In this document: in pieces, positions 52,743 through 61,629 of the stretch
Layout of the letters: each line of letters opens with the position of its first letter
Position numbering within the stretch: the first letter of the stretch is position 1
DNA from: Natronomonas salsuginis
Lineage (GTDB): Archaea; Halobacteriota; Halobacteria; Halobacteriales; Haloarculaceae
Length of the DNA: 64,000 nt
Reading direction: 5' to 3'
Assembly (NCBI RefSeq): GCF_005239135.1
Contig: NZ_QKNX01000004.1
Span: 62,001-126,000, forward strand
Made by a program: the position numbers and the translations under genes
The notes under the pieces: generated by a model
Seen by the model: the letters and a program-made list of their open reading frames with translations, nothing else
What the model was told of the DNA's origin: nothing
Database searches by the model: none

Positions 52743-52982
52743 ATGAGCGCCACAACGACCCCCGCGACCGAGAGCAAAGAGACGCGACTTCGCCGGTATC
52801 TCAGCCAGCGCGTCGAGGACGGCGAGGTGTATATAAAGGGAAAGTTCATCGCCGACGACGTGGGGCTCTCCCCGAAGGAGATCGGAGCCCTGATGGTGAA
52901 ACTCCGCGATTCCGCACCCGATCTCGAGATCGAGAAGTGGTCCTACACGTCCGCGACCACCTGGCGCGTCACGCGAGGATAA
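52743..52982 (+). CDS. Small winged-helix-like protein (DUF7123-like)
   Basis: 79 residues (MSATTTPATESKETRLRRYL, SQRVEDGEVYIKGKFIADDV, GLSPKEIGALMVKLRDSAPD). It shares with 47163-47420 the arrangement EVYIKGKFIADDVGLSPKEIGALM..L.....L....W..TSATTWRVTRG, a short winged helix ending in a WRVxR wing. Small haloarchaeal regulators of this type are widespread. The ATG at 52743 is chosen over a GTG at 52734 because it follows a better ribosome-binding site. It stands alone with its own promoter. Confidence 0.8.
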   Translation: MSATTTPATESKETRLRRYLSQRVEDGEVYIKGKFIADDVGLSPKEIGALMVKLRDSAPDLEIEKWSYTSATTWRVTRG

Positions 52983-53158
52983 GCCGCAGTCCGTGTAGGT
53001 ACAACGTTCGACCGCGCGAGTTGTAGGACGCTCGCGATCACCGTTGCCAACTGACACCGGCCGTCCGCCGGTTCCCGCTGTTTTCCCCCTTCTGTCGACG
53101 CCCCATAGCCTCGCCGTCGTCAGGGGATTTATCTCCGTCAGACACGTGCCTTCGGTCG

Positions 53159-54331
53159 ATGGACGTCCCCCACCGGTCGCCGGACCACGCCGGACCGCCG
53201 CCGGAGTCGCTTCTGCCGGCGTTTCGGACCACCGACATCGCCGTCGAAGAGGACGGTCGGCTCGTCTACTACGGCCATCCCCAGACGGGAATACAACGGC
53301 TCGAACGCGAGGTCTGGCCGCTGTTTCGCGAGCACGGCTACGAGGTCCGCCTAGACACGGTTCGCGACAGCGAACCCGACCCGATAACCGGCGTCGAGGT
53401 CGGCGAGACGCGCCGCGCGCTCGTCGCGGAGCCCCGCCGACTCGGCGTCGACGGGATCCCGTGGACCAATCTCGTGATGCTTTTCGCGACCGTGCTGACG
53501 ACGCTGTACGCCGGCTCGATCTGGTACTACGAACCGATCGACGGGCCGCTCGATCTCCTCGCCGGGTGGCCGTTCGCCCTCTCCGTGCTCGGCGTCCTCG
53601 CCGTCCACGAACTGGGCCACTACGCGCTCTCTCGGTACCACGGCGTCGACGCGAGCCTCCCGTACTTCATCCCGGTCCCGAGCTTCATCGGCACGTTCGG
53701 CGCGCTGATATCGATGCGGGGACGGATCCCCGATCGGAAGGCGCTGTTCGACATCGGCGTGTCGGGGCCGCTCGCGGGGCTCGCCGCGGCGATCTGTGTC
53801 GCGGTGATCGGCCTGCACCTCGATCCGATACAGGTGCCGACGTACGTCCAAGAGAGCGAGACGGCGGTCGAGCTCCAGCTCGGCTACCCGCCGCTGCTCG
53901 AGTTCCTCGCGTGGGCGACGGGCGGCCAGCTCACCTACGAGGACCCGAATCTTGTCGCCAGCCCCGTCATCTTCGGCGCGTGGGTCGGCCTCTTCGTGAC
54001 GTTTCTGAACCTGCTTCCGGTCGGCCAACTCGACGGCGGGCACATCGTCCGCTCTATGATCGGCGAGCGCGCCGAGACGATCGCCTCGCTCGTCCCCGGC
54101 GCGCTGTTCGGGCTGGCGGCGTACCTAGCCTTTTTCACCGACGCGAGCTACAACGCCTCGTTCCTGTGGGGCTTTTGGGGTCTCATCACGTTGCTCTTGG
54201 CCTACGTCGGTCTCGCGACGCCGATCTTCGACGAGCCGCTCGACCCGACGCGGATGGCGATCGGCGCGTTGACGTTCGTCCTCGGAATCCTCTGTTTCAC
54301 GCCCGTTCCGATCGAGATCATCGGTCCGTAG
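53159..54331 (+). CDS. Site-2 protease family membrane metalloprotease
   Basis: 390 residues. An N-terminal soluble part (residues 1-95, with REVWPLFREHGYEVRLDTVR) precedes about eight membrane helices. The zinc site is HELGH at 150-154 with YALSRYHGVDASLPYFIPVP following, and the second conserved segment is LNLLPVGQLDGGHIV near 285-298. Unlike the protein at 47434-49218 it has no PDZ domain. It probably cleaves intramembrane substrates. The two site-2 proteases are unrelated in architecture. Confidence 0.93.
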   Translation: MDVPHRSPDHAGPPPESLLPAFRTTDIAVEEDGRLVYYGHPQTGIQRLEREVWPLFREHGYEVRLDTVRDSEPDPITGVEVGETRRALVAEPRRLGVDGIPWTNLVMLFATVLTTLYAGSIWYYEPIDGPLDLLAGWPFALSVLGVLAVHELGHYALSRYHGVDASLPYFIPVPSFIGTFGALISMRGRIPDRKALFDIGVSGPLAGLAAAICVAVIGLHLDPIQVPTYVQESETAVELQLGYPPLLEFLAWATGGQLTYEDPNLVASPVIFGAWVGLFVTFLNLLPVGQLDGGHIVRSMIGERAETIASLVPGALFGLAAYLAFFTDASYNASFLWGFWGLITLLLAYVGLATPIFDEPLDPTRMAIGALTFVLGILCFTPVPIEIIGP

Positions 54332-54340
54332 CAGACCACG

Positions 54341-55231
54341 TCATCGGCCCGCAGCCGACGATCGGTGGGTAAATCCGCGGTCAGACAGCGCTTCACCGTC
54401 CATCCGAACGCCATCATCGGTGACGGTCCCGATCGGCGTCAGCGCGACCGGGCTCGTCTCGACGGCCGCCGCGAGCGATTCCTCGGGAACGGTGCAGACG
54501 AGTTCGAAGTCCTCGCCGAAGTGGATCGCCAACTCCCGAATATCGGCGGGATTGGTCGCGACCGCTTCGACGGCGTCGTCGACCGGCACGTCGGCGTACG
54601 CGACCGACATCCCGCAGTCGCTCGCCTCCGAAAGCTGGTGCAGCGACCGCGCCAGCCCGTCGCTCGAATCCATCATCGAACTCGCGTGCGGTGCGAGCGC
54701 CCGCCCCGCGGCGATCCGAGGCTCGAACCGGAACAGTTCGTTTGCCCGCTCCGCCTCGCCGGCCTCGAAGCGTCGTATCGCCGCCCCGCTCCGCCCGAGC
54801 GTTCCGGTCACGCAGATCGCGTCGCCCGGCGTCGCTCCCGACCGGTAGACCGGCGCGTCCGTCCGGCCGATGGCGGTCGTCGAGACGGTGAACTCGTCGT
54901 GACCGTCGAGGTCGCCGCCGACGTACTCGCAGTCGACGGCGGCACACACGTCCAGACAGCCGTCGAGGAACGCCTCGATCTCCGCGGCTTCGAACGACGG
55001 CGAGGCGTAGATCGCCAGCGCCGCCGTCGCTTCGGCACCCATCGCGGCCACGTCCGAGAGCGACGCGCCCACGGCACGCCAGCCGGCGGTGTACCTGGTC
55101 GTCCCGTCGGGGAAATCGGTCGTCTCGTGGAGCATGTCCGTGGTCGCGACGAGGCCGTCGATCACGGCGCAGTCGTCGCCGGCTGCCGAAACCGCGTCGC
55201 CCACGACCGAGAGGGCCGCCCGCTCGTCCAT
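54341..55231 (-). CDS. thiL: Thiamine-monophosphate kinase
   Basis: A 296-residue ThiL-like kinase of the PurM/SelD fold. GDDCAVIDGLVATTDMLHET provides the N-terminal acidic cluster, GWRAVGASLSDVAAMGAEAT the Mg and ATP-binding helix, GGDLDGHDEFTVSTTAIGRT the glycine-rich turn, and SMMDSSDGLARSLHQL the substrate loop. It phosphorylates TMP to thiamine diphosphate. The ATG at 55231 (MDERAALSVVGD) lacks the usual FELI segment seen in bacterial ThiL, as is common in archaea. It is convergent with the site-2 protease. Confidence 0.92.
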   Translation of the reverse strand: MDERAALSVVGDAVSAAGDDCAVIDGLVATTDMLHETTDFPDGTTRYTAGWRAVGASLSDVAAMGAEATAALAIYASPSFEAAEIEAFLDGCLDVCAAVDCEYVGGDLDGHDEFTVSTTAIGRTDAPVYRSGATPGDAICVTGTLGRSGAAIRRFEAGEAERANELFRFEPRIAAGRALAPHASSMMDSSDGLARSLHQLSEASDCGMSVAYADVPVDDAVEAVATNPADIRELAIHFGEDFELVCTVPEESLAAAVETSPVALTPIGTVTDDGVRMDGEALSDRGFTHRSSAAGR

Positions 55232-55351
55232 ACGGGACGATCGATCGGCCGGACAATAGGGCCATCGGTGCGACCGGGGCGGCGTGGTACGAACAACCGG
55301 AGCCACCGGAGACCAACAGCGTTAAACGCGACCGACGGGAACCGAGACGCA

Positions 55352-55807
55352 ATGACGACGCTCTACGACGTGCCCGCCGACGACCTCATCGAGGCGGTCG
55401 CAGAGAAGCTCGAAGACGACCTCGAAGCGCCCGAGTGGATCGAATTCGCCAAGACCGGCACCAGCCGCGAACTCCCGCCCGAGCAGGAGAACTTCTGGAG
55501 CCGCCGCGCAGCCAGCCTGCTTCGCAAGGTCGCCATCGACGGTCCCGTCGGCGTCGAGCGACTCCGCTCGGCCTACGGCGACGCCGCCAACGGCTCGACA
55601 CGCTACCGCGTCCGTCCGAACAAGAAGCGCGAGGGCTCCGGCAACGTCATCCGAACCGCCCTCCAGCAGCTCGAAGACGCCGGCTACGTCGAAAACTCCG
55701 AAGCGCGCGGCCGGACGGTCAGCGGCGAGGGCCGCGCCCTCCTCGACGAGACTGCCGGTGAGCTCATCGAGGAACTCGACCGCCCCGAACTCGAACGCTA
55801 CGCGTAA
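55352..55807 (+). CDS. rps19e: Ribosomal protein S19e
   Basis: 151 residues, full length. YDVPADDLIEAVAEKLEDDL, PEWIEFAKTGTSRELPPEQE, NFWSRRAASLLRKVAIDGPV and GNVIRTALQQLEDAGYVENS match eukaryotic/archaeal S19e, a winged-helix protein of the small subunit needed for 18S/16S maturation. It is divergent from thiL over 120 bp. No bacterial homolog exists, so it confirms the archaeal origin. Confidence 0.97.
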   Translation: MTTLYDVPADDLIEAVAEKLEDDLEAPEWIEFAKTGTSRELPPEQENFWSRRAASLLRKVAIDGPVGVERLRSAYGDAANGSTRYRVRPNKKREGSGNVIRTALQQLEDAGYVENSEARGRTVSGEGRALLDETAGELIEELDRPELERYA

Positions 55808-55890
55808 GCGCCGGCTCGGTCCGCATTTTGCCGCTCGATCCGCGTCCGATACCGGAAGGATTCTAACCGTCCCCCGACTGTCCCCGATCG

Positions 55891-57636
55891 ATGACGCTCA
55901 GCGATCAGCTCCGGGATCGAACCGTCGGCGCGGTCGTCGCCTTGACCGCCCTCTCGCTGGCGCTCCGGCTGGTCGACCTCGGCGGCCGAATCGCCCACTG
56001 GGACGAGGGCCGCGTCGCCTACTGGATCGTCGAGTACGGCGAAACGGGCGTCCTGTTCTATCGGCCGATCGTCCACGGCCCGCTGTTGAAGCTGGTGAAC
56101 GCGCCGCTTTTCGATCTGTTCGGCGCGACCGACGCCGTGATGCGGCTCTTTCCTGCGCTCGTCGGCGGCCTGCTTCCCCTCGTCGCGCTCGCGTTCCGCC
56201 ACCGCCTCCGCGACGCCGCCGTCGTCGCGCTCGCGGGACTCCTGGCGCTCGACCCCGCCCTCCTCTACTACTCGCGGTTCGTGCGCAACGACATCCTCGT
56301 CGCCGTCTTCTGTTTCGTCGCATTCGCCGCGCTCGTCCGCGCGATCGACTTCGACGACGGGCGATATCTCGTGATCGCGGCGGTCGCGCTAGCGGTCGGC
56401 TTCGGGGCCAAGGAGAACGCGTTGGCGTATCTGTTCGCCTTCGTCGGCGCGGCCGGCCTGCTCGCGATCCACCGGCTCGCCTTCGCATACTTCGACGACC
56501 GATCGCCGATCTCGGAACTGAAAGGGCTGTTGCGGCGGGGGTTCGACGGCGTCCGACGACGCGCCCGCGCGATCGTCGGCAGCGTCGTCGCGTTCGTCGC
56601 CGTCGTCGTGTACGTCTACGCTCCCCGCGGACAACTTCCATCCAAGGGGACCTACTACCGATCCTGTAGCGGCTACGATCCGATCGTCGGCATCGGGGGC
56701 GCGCCGACGCTCGGTGAGGCGCTCGCGAACCCGCTCGCGCTCCCGCGGCTCGCATGGTTCACCCTCGGCTCGACCGCCGAACTGTACGCCTGCCAGTGGG
56801 TGACACCGCGGACCGACGACCCGAACCCCTACGTCGAGTACTTCGCCGAACTGGCGACGATCACCGGCGAGGCCTCCGCCGCGCTCGTCGGCCTCGCGGT
56901 GGTCGGCTTCGCGATAGCGCTGTACCGACCGGGGCTTCCCGACGATCTCGTCTCCTTCTGTTTCTACTGGGGGGCCGCCTCGATGGTCGGCTACCCGCTG
57001 ATCACCGACATTGGCGGCGCGGCCTGGCTCGTCGTTCATATCGTGCTCCCGCTCGCGGTGCCCGCCGCGTTCGCCGCCGCCGTCCTCTACGACGCGGGGC
57101 AGGACGCCCGAGCGCACGAAGATACGGTGAGCGTCGCGGTGTCGGTGCTGCTCACCGCGTTGCTCGTCGGCAGCGTCGTCTCGACCGGCTACGCGACGAG
57201 TTTCGATCGGCCGACCGCTGACGAGAATCCGCTCGTCCAGTACGCCCAACCCTCGGCAGAGACGCAGGCGACGCTGCTCGATATGCGGACGCTCGCTGAT
57301 CGTGCCGACGGCACCGACGTCGTCCTCGCTGGCGCGAACCTCTCGGAGCTTACCGGCGGCGGGGAGTTGGATCGCCGCCCGCACTGTGCCGATTGGTTCG
57401 AGCTGCTTCCGCTGCCGTGGTACTTCGAGGCCGGCGACATGGAGACCGAGTGCGCGCCCGACGAGGCCGACCTCGAAGCCGCGCTTGGCGACGAGCCACC
57501 GGTCGTCATCGCCAAACAGGCAGACAGCGCGCTCGTCGACGGCCGGATCGACGACCGATACGACCGGCGGGTCCACCGGATGCGGACCACCGGCAACGAG
57601 TACGTATACTACGTCGATACGTCGCGGCTTGAATGA
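55891..57636 (+). CDS. Agl23-type flippase-associated multi-helix protein
   Basis: 581 residues with about 12 membrane helices. LVDLGGRIAHWDEGRVAYWI, ETGVLFYRPIVHGPLLKLVN and LYYSRFVRNDILVAVFCFVA have the form of a GT-C family glycosyltransferase (first-loop DEG acidic motif). The family has been named flippase activity-associated Agl23 in haloarchaea. A C-terminal soluble region (ADWFELLPLPWYFEAGDMET) follows. It may transfer a sugar from dolichol-phosphate or help flip the lipid-linked glycan. It lies 83 bp after rps19e and is not close to the glycan island. Confidence 0.82.
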   Translation: MTLSDQLRDRTVGAVVALTALSLALRLVDLGGRIAHWDEGRVAYWIVEYGETGVLFYRPIVHGPLLKLVNAPLFDLFGATDAVMRLFPALVGGLLPLVALAFRHRLRDAAVVALAGLLALDPALLYYSRFVRNDILVAVFCFVAFAALVRAIDFDDGRYLVIAAVALAVGFGAKENALAYLFAFVGAAGLLAIHRLAFAYFDDRSPISELKGLLRRGFDGVRRRARAIVGSVVAFVAVVVYVYAPRGQLPSKGTYYRSCSGYDPIVGIGGAPTLGEALANPLALPRLAWFTLGSTAELYACQWVTPRTDDPNPYVEYFAELATITGEASAALVGLAVVGFAIALYRPGLPDDLVSFCFYWGAASMVGYPLITDIGGAAWLVVHIVLPLAVPAAFAAAVLYDAGQDARAHEDTVSVAVSVLLTALLVGSVVSTGYATSFDRPTADENPLVQYAQPSAETQATLLDMRTLADRADGTDVVLAGANLSELTGGGELDRRPHCADWFELLPLPWYFEAGDMETECAPDEADLEAALGDEPPVVIAKQADSALVDGRIDDRYDRRVHRMRTTGNEYVYYVDTSRLE

Positions 57637-57710
57637 CCGCGAACGGGAGCTCCGTCCCGACGAGTTCCCGAATAGCAACCTTCTCAACGAGTCGGGCACG
57701 AGAGGCCAGC

Positions 57711-58862
57711 ATGAACCACCGCACTCCAGCCGCGACCGTGGGCGTCGTCGGCGGGGGCCAACTCGGCCGCATGATGGGCGAGGCCGCGGGTCCGCTCGGG
57801 ATCGAACTCCTCGTTTCGGACCCAACGCCGGACTGTCCCGCCGCTCCCATCGTCCGCGAGCAGATCGTCGGCGAGTTCGACGACTACGACGCGATCCGAG
57901 AACTCGCCGAACGCGCCGACGTGCTCACCTTCGAAATCGAACTCGCCGACCCCGACGAGATGGCGCGCGTCGGCGAGGAGACGGACACGCCGGTCCACCC
58001 CGACCCCGACACGCTGCGGACGATCCAGGACAAGCTCGTCCAGAACCGCGCGCTCGCCGAGACCGGCGTTCCGCTCCCCGCTTTCCGACGGGTCGACGAT
58101 GCCGACGACCTCCGCGACGCTGGCGAGGAGTTGGGCTGGCCGCTGATGCTCAAGGCCCGCGAAGGCGGCTACGACGGGCGCGGCAACCGCCCCGTCGACG
58201 CCCCCGAGGAGATCGACGAGGCACTCGACGAGATCGGCGGCCCCGCCCTCGCCGAGGAGCTCGTTGATTTCGAGCGCGAGCTCGCGATCATGGGTGCGGT
58301 CGGCGACGGCGAGACGGACGCGTACCCGGTGACGGAGACGATCCAGCGCGAGGAGATCCTCAGGGAGTCGGTCGCGCCGGCTCGAATCGACGACGCGGTC
58401 CGGGACCGCGCCCGCAAGGTCGCCTTCGACGTGTTGGACCTCCTCGACGGCCGCGGCGTCTACGGGATTGAACTGTTCGAGACGGACGACGGGGATATCC
58501 TCGTCAACGAGATCGCGCCGCGTCCACACAACTCCGGCCACTGGACGATCGAGGGGACGCGCTGCTCGCAGTTCGAACAGCACCTCCGAGCCGTTCTAGG
58601 GTGGCCGCTCGGCGATACGGCGCTTCGTTCCCCCGCGGTGACGGCGAACCTGCTCGGCGACGTCGAGAGTCCCCGACCGGCCGAACTCGTCGGGACCGAT
58701 TCGATACTCGAGACGCCCGAGGCGTCGCTGCACTGGTACGGCAAACGCGAGGTGAGGCCGTTGCGAAAAATGGGTCACGTCACCCTCGCCGACGACGAGC
58801 ACGGACGTGACGCGTTGCTCTCGCGGGCGCGGGAGCTGGTCGACGACGTGACGTTCGAGTAG
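57711..58862 (+). CDS. purK: 5-(Carboxyamino)imidazole ribonucleotide synthase
   Basis: A 383-residue ATP-grasp enzyme. TVGVVGGGQLGRMMGEAAGP is the N-terminal nucleotide loop, WPLMLKAREGGYDGRGNRPV the ATP-binding segment, and VYGIELFETDDGDILVNEIA with RPHNSGHWTIEGTRCSQFEQ the catalytic end typical of PurK. It joins bicarbonate to AIR in purine synthesis. The ATG at 57711 starts MNHRTPAATVGVVGGG. purE is 912 bp downstream on the opposite strand with a nosL gene between them. Confidence 0.96.
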   Translation: MNHRTPAATVGVVGGGQLGRMMGEAAGPLGIELLVSDPTPDCPAAPIVREQIVGEFDDYDAIRELAERADVLTFEIELADPDEMARVGEETDTPVHPDPDTLRTIQDKLVQNRALAETGVPLPAFRRVDDADDLRDAGEELGWPLMLKAREGGYDGRGNRPVDAPEEIDEALDEIGGPALAEELVDFERELAIMGAVGDGETDAYPVTETIQREEILRESVAPARIDDAVRDRARKVAFDVLDLLDGRGVYGIELFETDDGDILVNEIAPRPHNSGHWTIEGTRCSQFEQHLRAVLGWPLGDTALRSPAVTANLLGDVESPRPAELVGTDSILETPEASLHWYGKREVRPLRKMGHVTLADDEHGRDALLSRARELVDDVTFE

Positions 58863-58937
58863 CCGACGAAGTGCGGTTGTGCGCCACCTGCGACCGCAAC
58901 CGCTCGCGTTTTGATCCCACGCTCCAATCGATCGGTA

Positions 58938-59624
58938 ATGAAACGATCCCGTAGAGTCCGATCGGGCCGACGCCCGCTGCTCGCCGCGATCGCCTCGGGG
59001 GCGAGCGCCGCTGCCGCTGGCTGCTTGGGTGGCACCGCCGAACCGACCAGCGACGAGGCCGCCGGCGACGCCGAGGAGCCGACCTTTCCCGAGCACCCGG
59101 TCGACGAGCCTCGCGATCCGCCCGCGGGACGACGCTGTGACGGCCCCTGTGGGATGGAACCCGCTGACTATCCCGACTCGAACGCGCAGATCGCCCACGC
59201 CGGCGGCGAGGGCGTCTTCTTCGACAGCGTCGGCTGTCTCGTCGCCTATCACCACGACCCGACGTTTTACGACGGCCCCGAATCGGACGTCGAGAACGCG
59301 TGGGTTCGCGATTTCGGCACGAAAGAACTGCTCGACGCGACGGCGGCGTTTTACGTCCTCGATTACGACAAGGAGCGCCACGAAGAGGTGATGGCGCACA
59401 ATCCTAAACCGTTCGCCACCCGCGAAGATGCGGTCGCGTACGTCGATTCATACGACGATCTCGACGAGGGCGATATCGTCAGATTCGACGCGTTCGGGGC
59501 CGAAGAGGCGCACCGGTATCGGGATTATCCACTTTCGGATGACAGGTACCCCTCGACATCTCGGGCTTTACCAGTCAAAACGTTAAACAGGACTTTCTTC
59601 GATTCAACTCAACTGAAGCGGTAG
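58938..59624 (+). CDS. NosL-like copper lipoprotein
   Basis: 228 residues. The lipobox-like AAGC is at Cys29, and the copper motif CDGPCGMEP (Cys67, Cys71, Met73) is the NosL signature; AQIAHAGGEGVFFDSVGCLV is also conserved. NosL delivers Cu(I) to nitrous oxide reductase or other copper enzymes. No nos genes are adjacent. The last ~25 residues (ending TLNRTFFDSTQLKR) are less convincing and may be a run-on after a lost stop codon. It separates purK from the convergent purE gene. Confidence 0.82.
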   Translation: MKRSRRVRSGRRPLLAAIASGASAAAAGCLGGTAEPTSDEAAGDAEEPTFPEHPVDEPRDPPAGRRCDGPCGMEPADYPDSNAQIAHAGGEGVFFDSVGCLVAYHHDPTFYDGPESDVENAWVRDFGTKELLDATAAFYVLDYDKERHEEVMAHNPKPFATREDAVAYVDSYDDLDEGDIVRFDAFGAEEAHRYRDYPLSDDRYPSTSRALPVKTLNRTFFDSTQLKR

Positions 59625-59774
59625 CGCGGAGTCCCTTTTCTCAAGGAGCGACCAGAAGGGGCGAGTAGGGAGGAGAGGAGCGCGTTCTGACAGGGAACAA
59701 ACAGCAGTCTATCCCGAGGTGACCATCGGTATCGAGCCGCCAGCGTCGGACATTCACGTGACGCTTCCGTCGTC
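59625..59774. other. Short intergenic stretch with possible coding debris
   Basis: 150 bp between nosL and the convergent purE stop. One + frame ends VYPEVTIGIEPPASDIHVTL and PSS then a stop near purE, resembling a protein C-terminus, but it lacks a start and is only about 50 codons. I would not call a gene. Confidence 0.3.
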
Positions 59775-60404
59775 CTAACGGTCGTCTCGCTCCTCGCGAA
59801 ACCGAGCCGTCCCCAGCTCGTGCAACCGCTTCGAGACGCTCCCAACGTCGTCCTGCAACTCGTCGTGATAGTCGTCGAGTCGGCCCTCCAGTTCGGGGTG
59901 TGCTCGCGAGAGGATCTGGACGGCCGACAGCGCCGCGTTGAACGACTTGCCGGCGTCGACGGTGACGATGGGTGCACCGGTCGGCATCCCGATCACCGAA
60001 CTGACGGATTCCTCTTGGACCGGGACGCCGATCACGGGGAGCGGGTAGGCGATGGAGGCCGTCATGTTCGGCAGATCCGCCGACTTACCGCCCGCTCCGG
60101 CGATGATGACGTCGAGGCCGCGCTCGCGGGCCGTCTCGCCGTAGACGTACAGCAACTCGGGCGTTCTGTGTGCGGAGACGACGAACGTCTCGAAGGCGAA
60201 CCGACTCGACGGCGGATCGTCGTAGTCAGTCACCTCCCCGAAGCCGAGCTCAGTCAGCGCCTCGTGGGCACCGTACATCGTGTCGAGATCCGAGTCAGAG
60301 CCCATGATGATCCCGATTTCAGGGGTCTCGTCGTCCGGACGGTCACGGTCGGCTTCAGCTTCGAACAGGTCGATGAGGTCCTGTACTTCGGCGGAACGGG
60401 TCAT
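59775..60404 (-). CDS. purE: N5-CAIR mutase
   Basis: A 209-residue PurE class protein. IGIIMGSDSDLDTMYGAHEA is the CAIR-binding loop, VVSAHRTPELLYVYGETARE the conserved histidine, and IIAGAGGKSADLPNMTASIA with PLPVIGVPVQEESVSSV the rest of the active site. It rearranges N5-CAIR to CAIR after PurK. The first ~28 residues (MTRSAEVQDLIDLFEAEADR) are an extension over bacterial PurE. The start is an ATG 134 bp from divergent nuoA. Confidence 0.95.
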   Translation of the reverse strand: MTRSAEVQDLIDLFEAEADRDRPDDETPEIGIIMGSDSDLDTMYGAHEALTELGFGEVTDYDDPPSSRFAFETFVVSAHRTPELLYVYGETARERGLDVIIAGAGGKSADLPNMTASIAYPLPVIGVPVQEESVSSVIGMPTGAPIVTVDAGKSFNAALSAVQILSRAHPELEGRLDDYHDELQDDVGSVSKRLHELGTARFREERDDR

Positions 60405-60538
60405 ACGAACAATCCCGTTCGCGGCCGCTTGGACGTTGTGGTTGTCTCGGACCTGCGCGAGATGTCACACCGAGGGTTGCGCGCGACTCAACAACCCTTA
60501 ATACGCTGACTTCCGAATTAACGCACGATATAGACCGC

Positions 60539-60943
60539 ATGAGTGATCCATGGATCGCCGTCGGCGCGCTGGCGCTCGTGGGGCTCGCCATACCCCTCTC
60601 GATGATCGTCGTCTCGAGTCTCCTCCGCCCCAGCGTGCCCGAACAAGGAAAGCGCGCCACCTACGAGTCCGGTGAGATTCCGACCGGGGACACGCGCATC
60701 CGTTTCAACATCCAGTACTATATGGTCGCGTTGCTGTTCGTCGTCTTCGACATCGAGACGGTGCTCATCTTCCCGTGGGCGCTGATCTACGGCGACGCGG
60801 TCGCCCAGTTCGGCCCGGGACCGGTGTTGGGACCGATGCTCGTCTTCCTCGCGATCCTCGCGATCGGTCTCGGGTGGGCGTGGCGTAACGGTGCCGTTCG
60901 CTGGATCAAGAGCGAACGTGCGGAGATCAAATCCCAACTATGA
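60539..60943 (+). CDS. nuoA: NADH dehydrogenase-like complex subunit A
   Basis: 134 residues with three helices. RPSVPEQGKRATYESGEIPT and FNIQYYMVALLFVVFDIETV, with LIFPWALIYG, are the conserved NuoA loop and second helix. It is a membrane subunit of complex I. CTTAATACG at about 60496 is a likely TATA box, 40 nt upstream. It is the first gene of a complex I operon that runs off the window; the next genes overlap by 4 nt each. Confidence 0.96.
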   Translation: MSDPWIAVGALALVGLAIPLSMIVVSSLLRPSVPEQGKRATYESGEIPTGDTRIRFNIQYYMVALLFVVFDIETVLIFPWALIYGDAVAQFGPGPVLGPMLVFLAILAIGLGWAWRNGAVRWIKSERAEIKSQL

Positions 60944-61629
60944 GCAGCGAAAGCGAGAAACTCCACGACACGGTCTCGACGCAAGAGGCCCGGATGGGCG
61001 ACGGCGTCGACACGCGATTCAACTCGAAACTCCGGGAGGCGTTCGGCTCGACTCCCTTCATCCTCACCAAGTTCGACCAGTTCATGAACTGGGTGCGGGG
61101 GAACTCGATGTTCATGTTGCAGTTCGGGATCGCCTGCTGCAGCATCGAGATGATCCACAGCTACGCGATCAAACACGATCTGGACCGGTTCGGGGCGGGC
61201 GTCCCCCGCGCTTCACCGCGACAGGCCGACGTGATCATCGTCCCCGGTACGATCGTCTCGAAGTTCGCCCCCCGGATGAAGCGCGTCTACGACCAGATGC
61301 CGGAGCCGAAGTTCGTCGTCGGCATGGGTTCGTGCACCATCTCCGGCGGCCCGTTCCAGGAGGGCTACAACGTGATCAAGGGCGCGGAGGAAGTCATCCC
61401 GGTCGACATCCACGTGCCGGGCTGTCCGCCGCGGCCGGAGGCGTTGATCTACGGGATCGCCAAGCTCCAAGAGCGGATCAAGCACGGGGAGACGTCACCG
61501 GTGACCGTCAAACCCTACGAACTCGAGCAGTTCGGTGATCTCGAACGCGACGAGCTGGTCCAACATCTGGCCGATGAGATCGACGAGGAGGATCTCGTCA
61601 TGCGGTACAACTGGGCCGATTCGCCATGA
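60940..61629 (+). CDS. nuoB: NADH dehydrogenase-like complex subunit B
   Basis: 229 residues. FGIACCSIEMIHSYAIKHDL holds the adjacent cysteines of cluster N2, with VGMGSCTISGGPFQEGYNVI and YIPGCPPRPEA-type GCPPRPEALIYGIAKLQERI the other two ligands. It sits at the junction with NuoD and passes electrons to quinone. The ATG overlaps the nuoA stop by 4 nt (ATGA). A ~60-residue N-terminal extension precedes the core. Confidence 0.97.
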   Translation: MSSESEKLHDTVSTQEARMGDGVDTRFNSKLREAFGSTPFILTKFDQFMNWVRGNSMFMLQFGIACCSIEMIHSYAIKHDLDRFGAGVPRASPRQADVIIVPGTIVSKFAPRMKRVYDQMPEPKFVVGMGSCTISGGPFQEGYNVIKGAEEVIPVDIHVPGCPPRPEALIYGIAKLQERIKHGETSPVTVKPYELEQFGDLERDELVQHLADEIDEEDLVMRYNWADSP

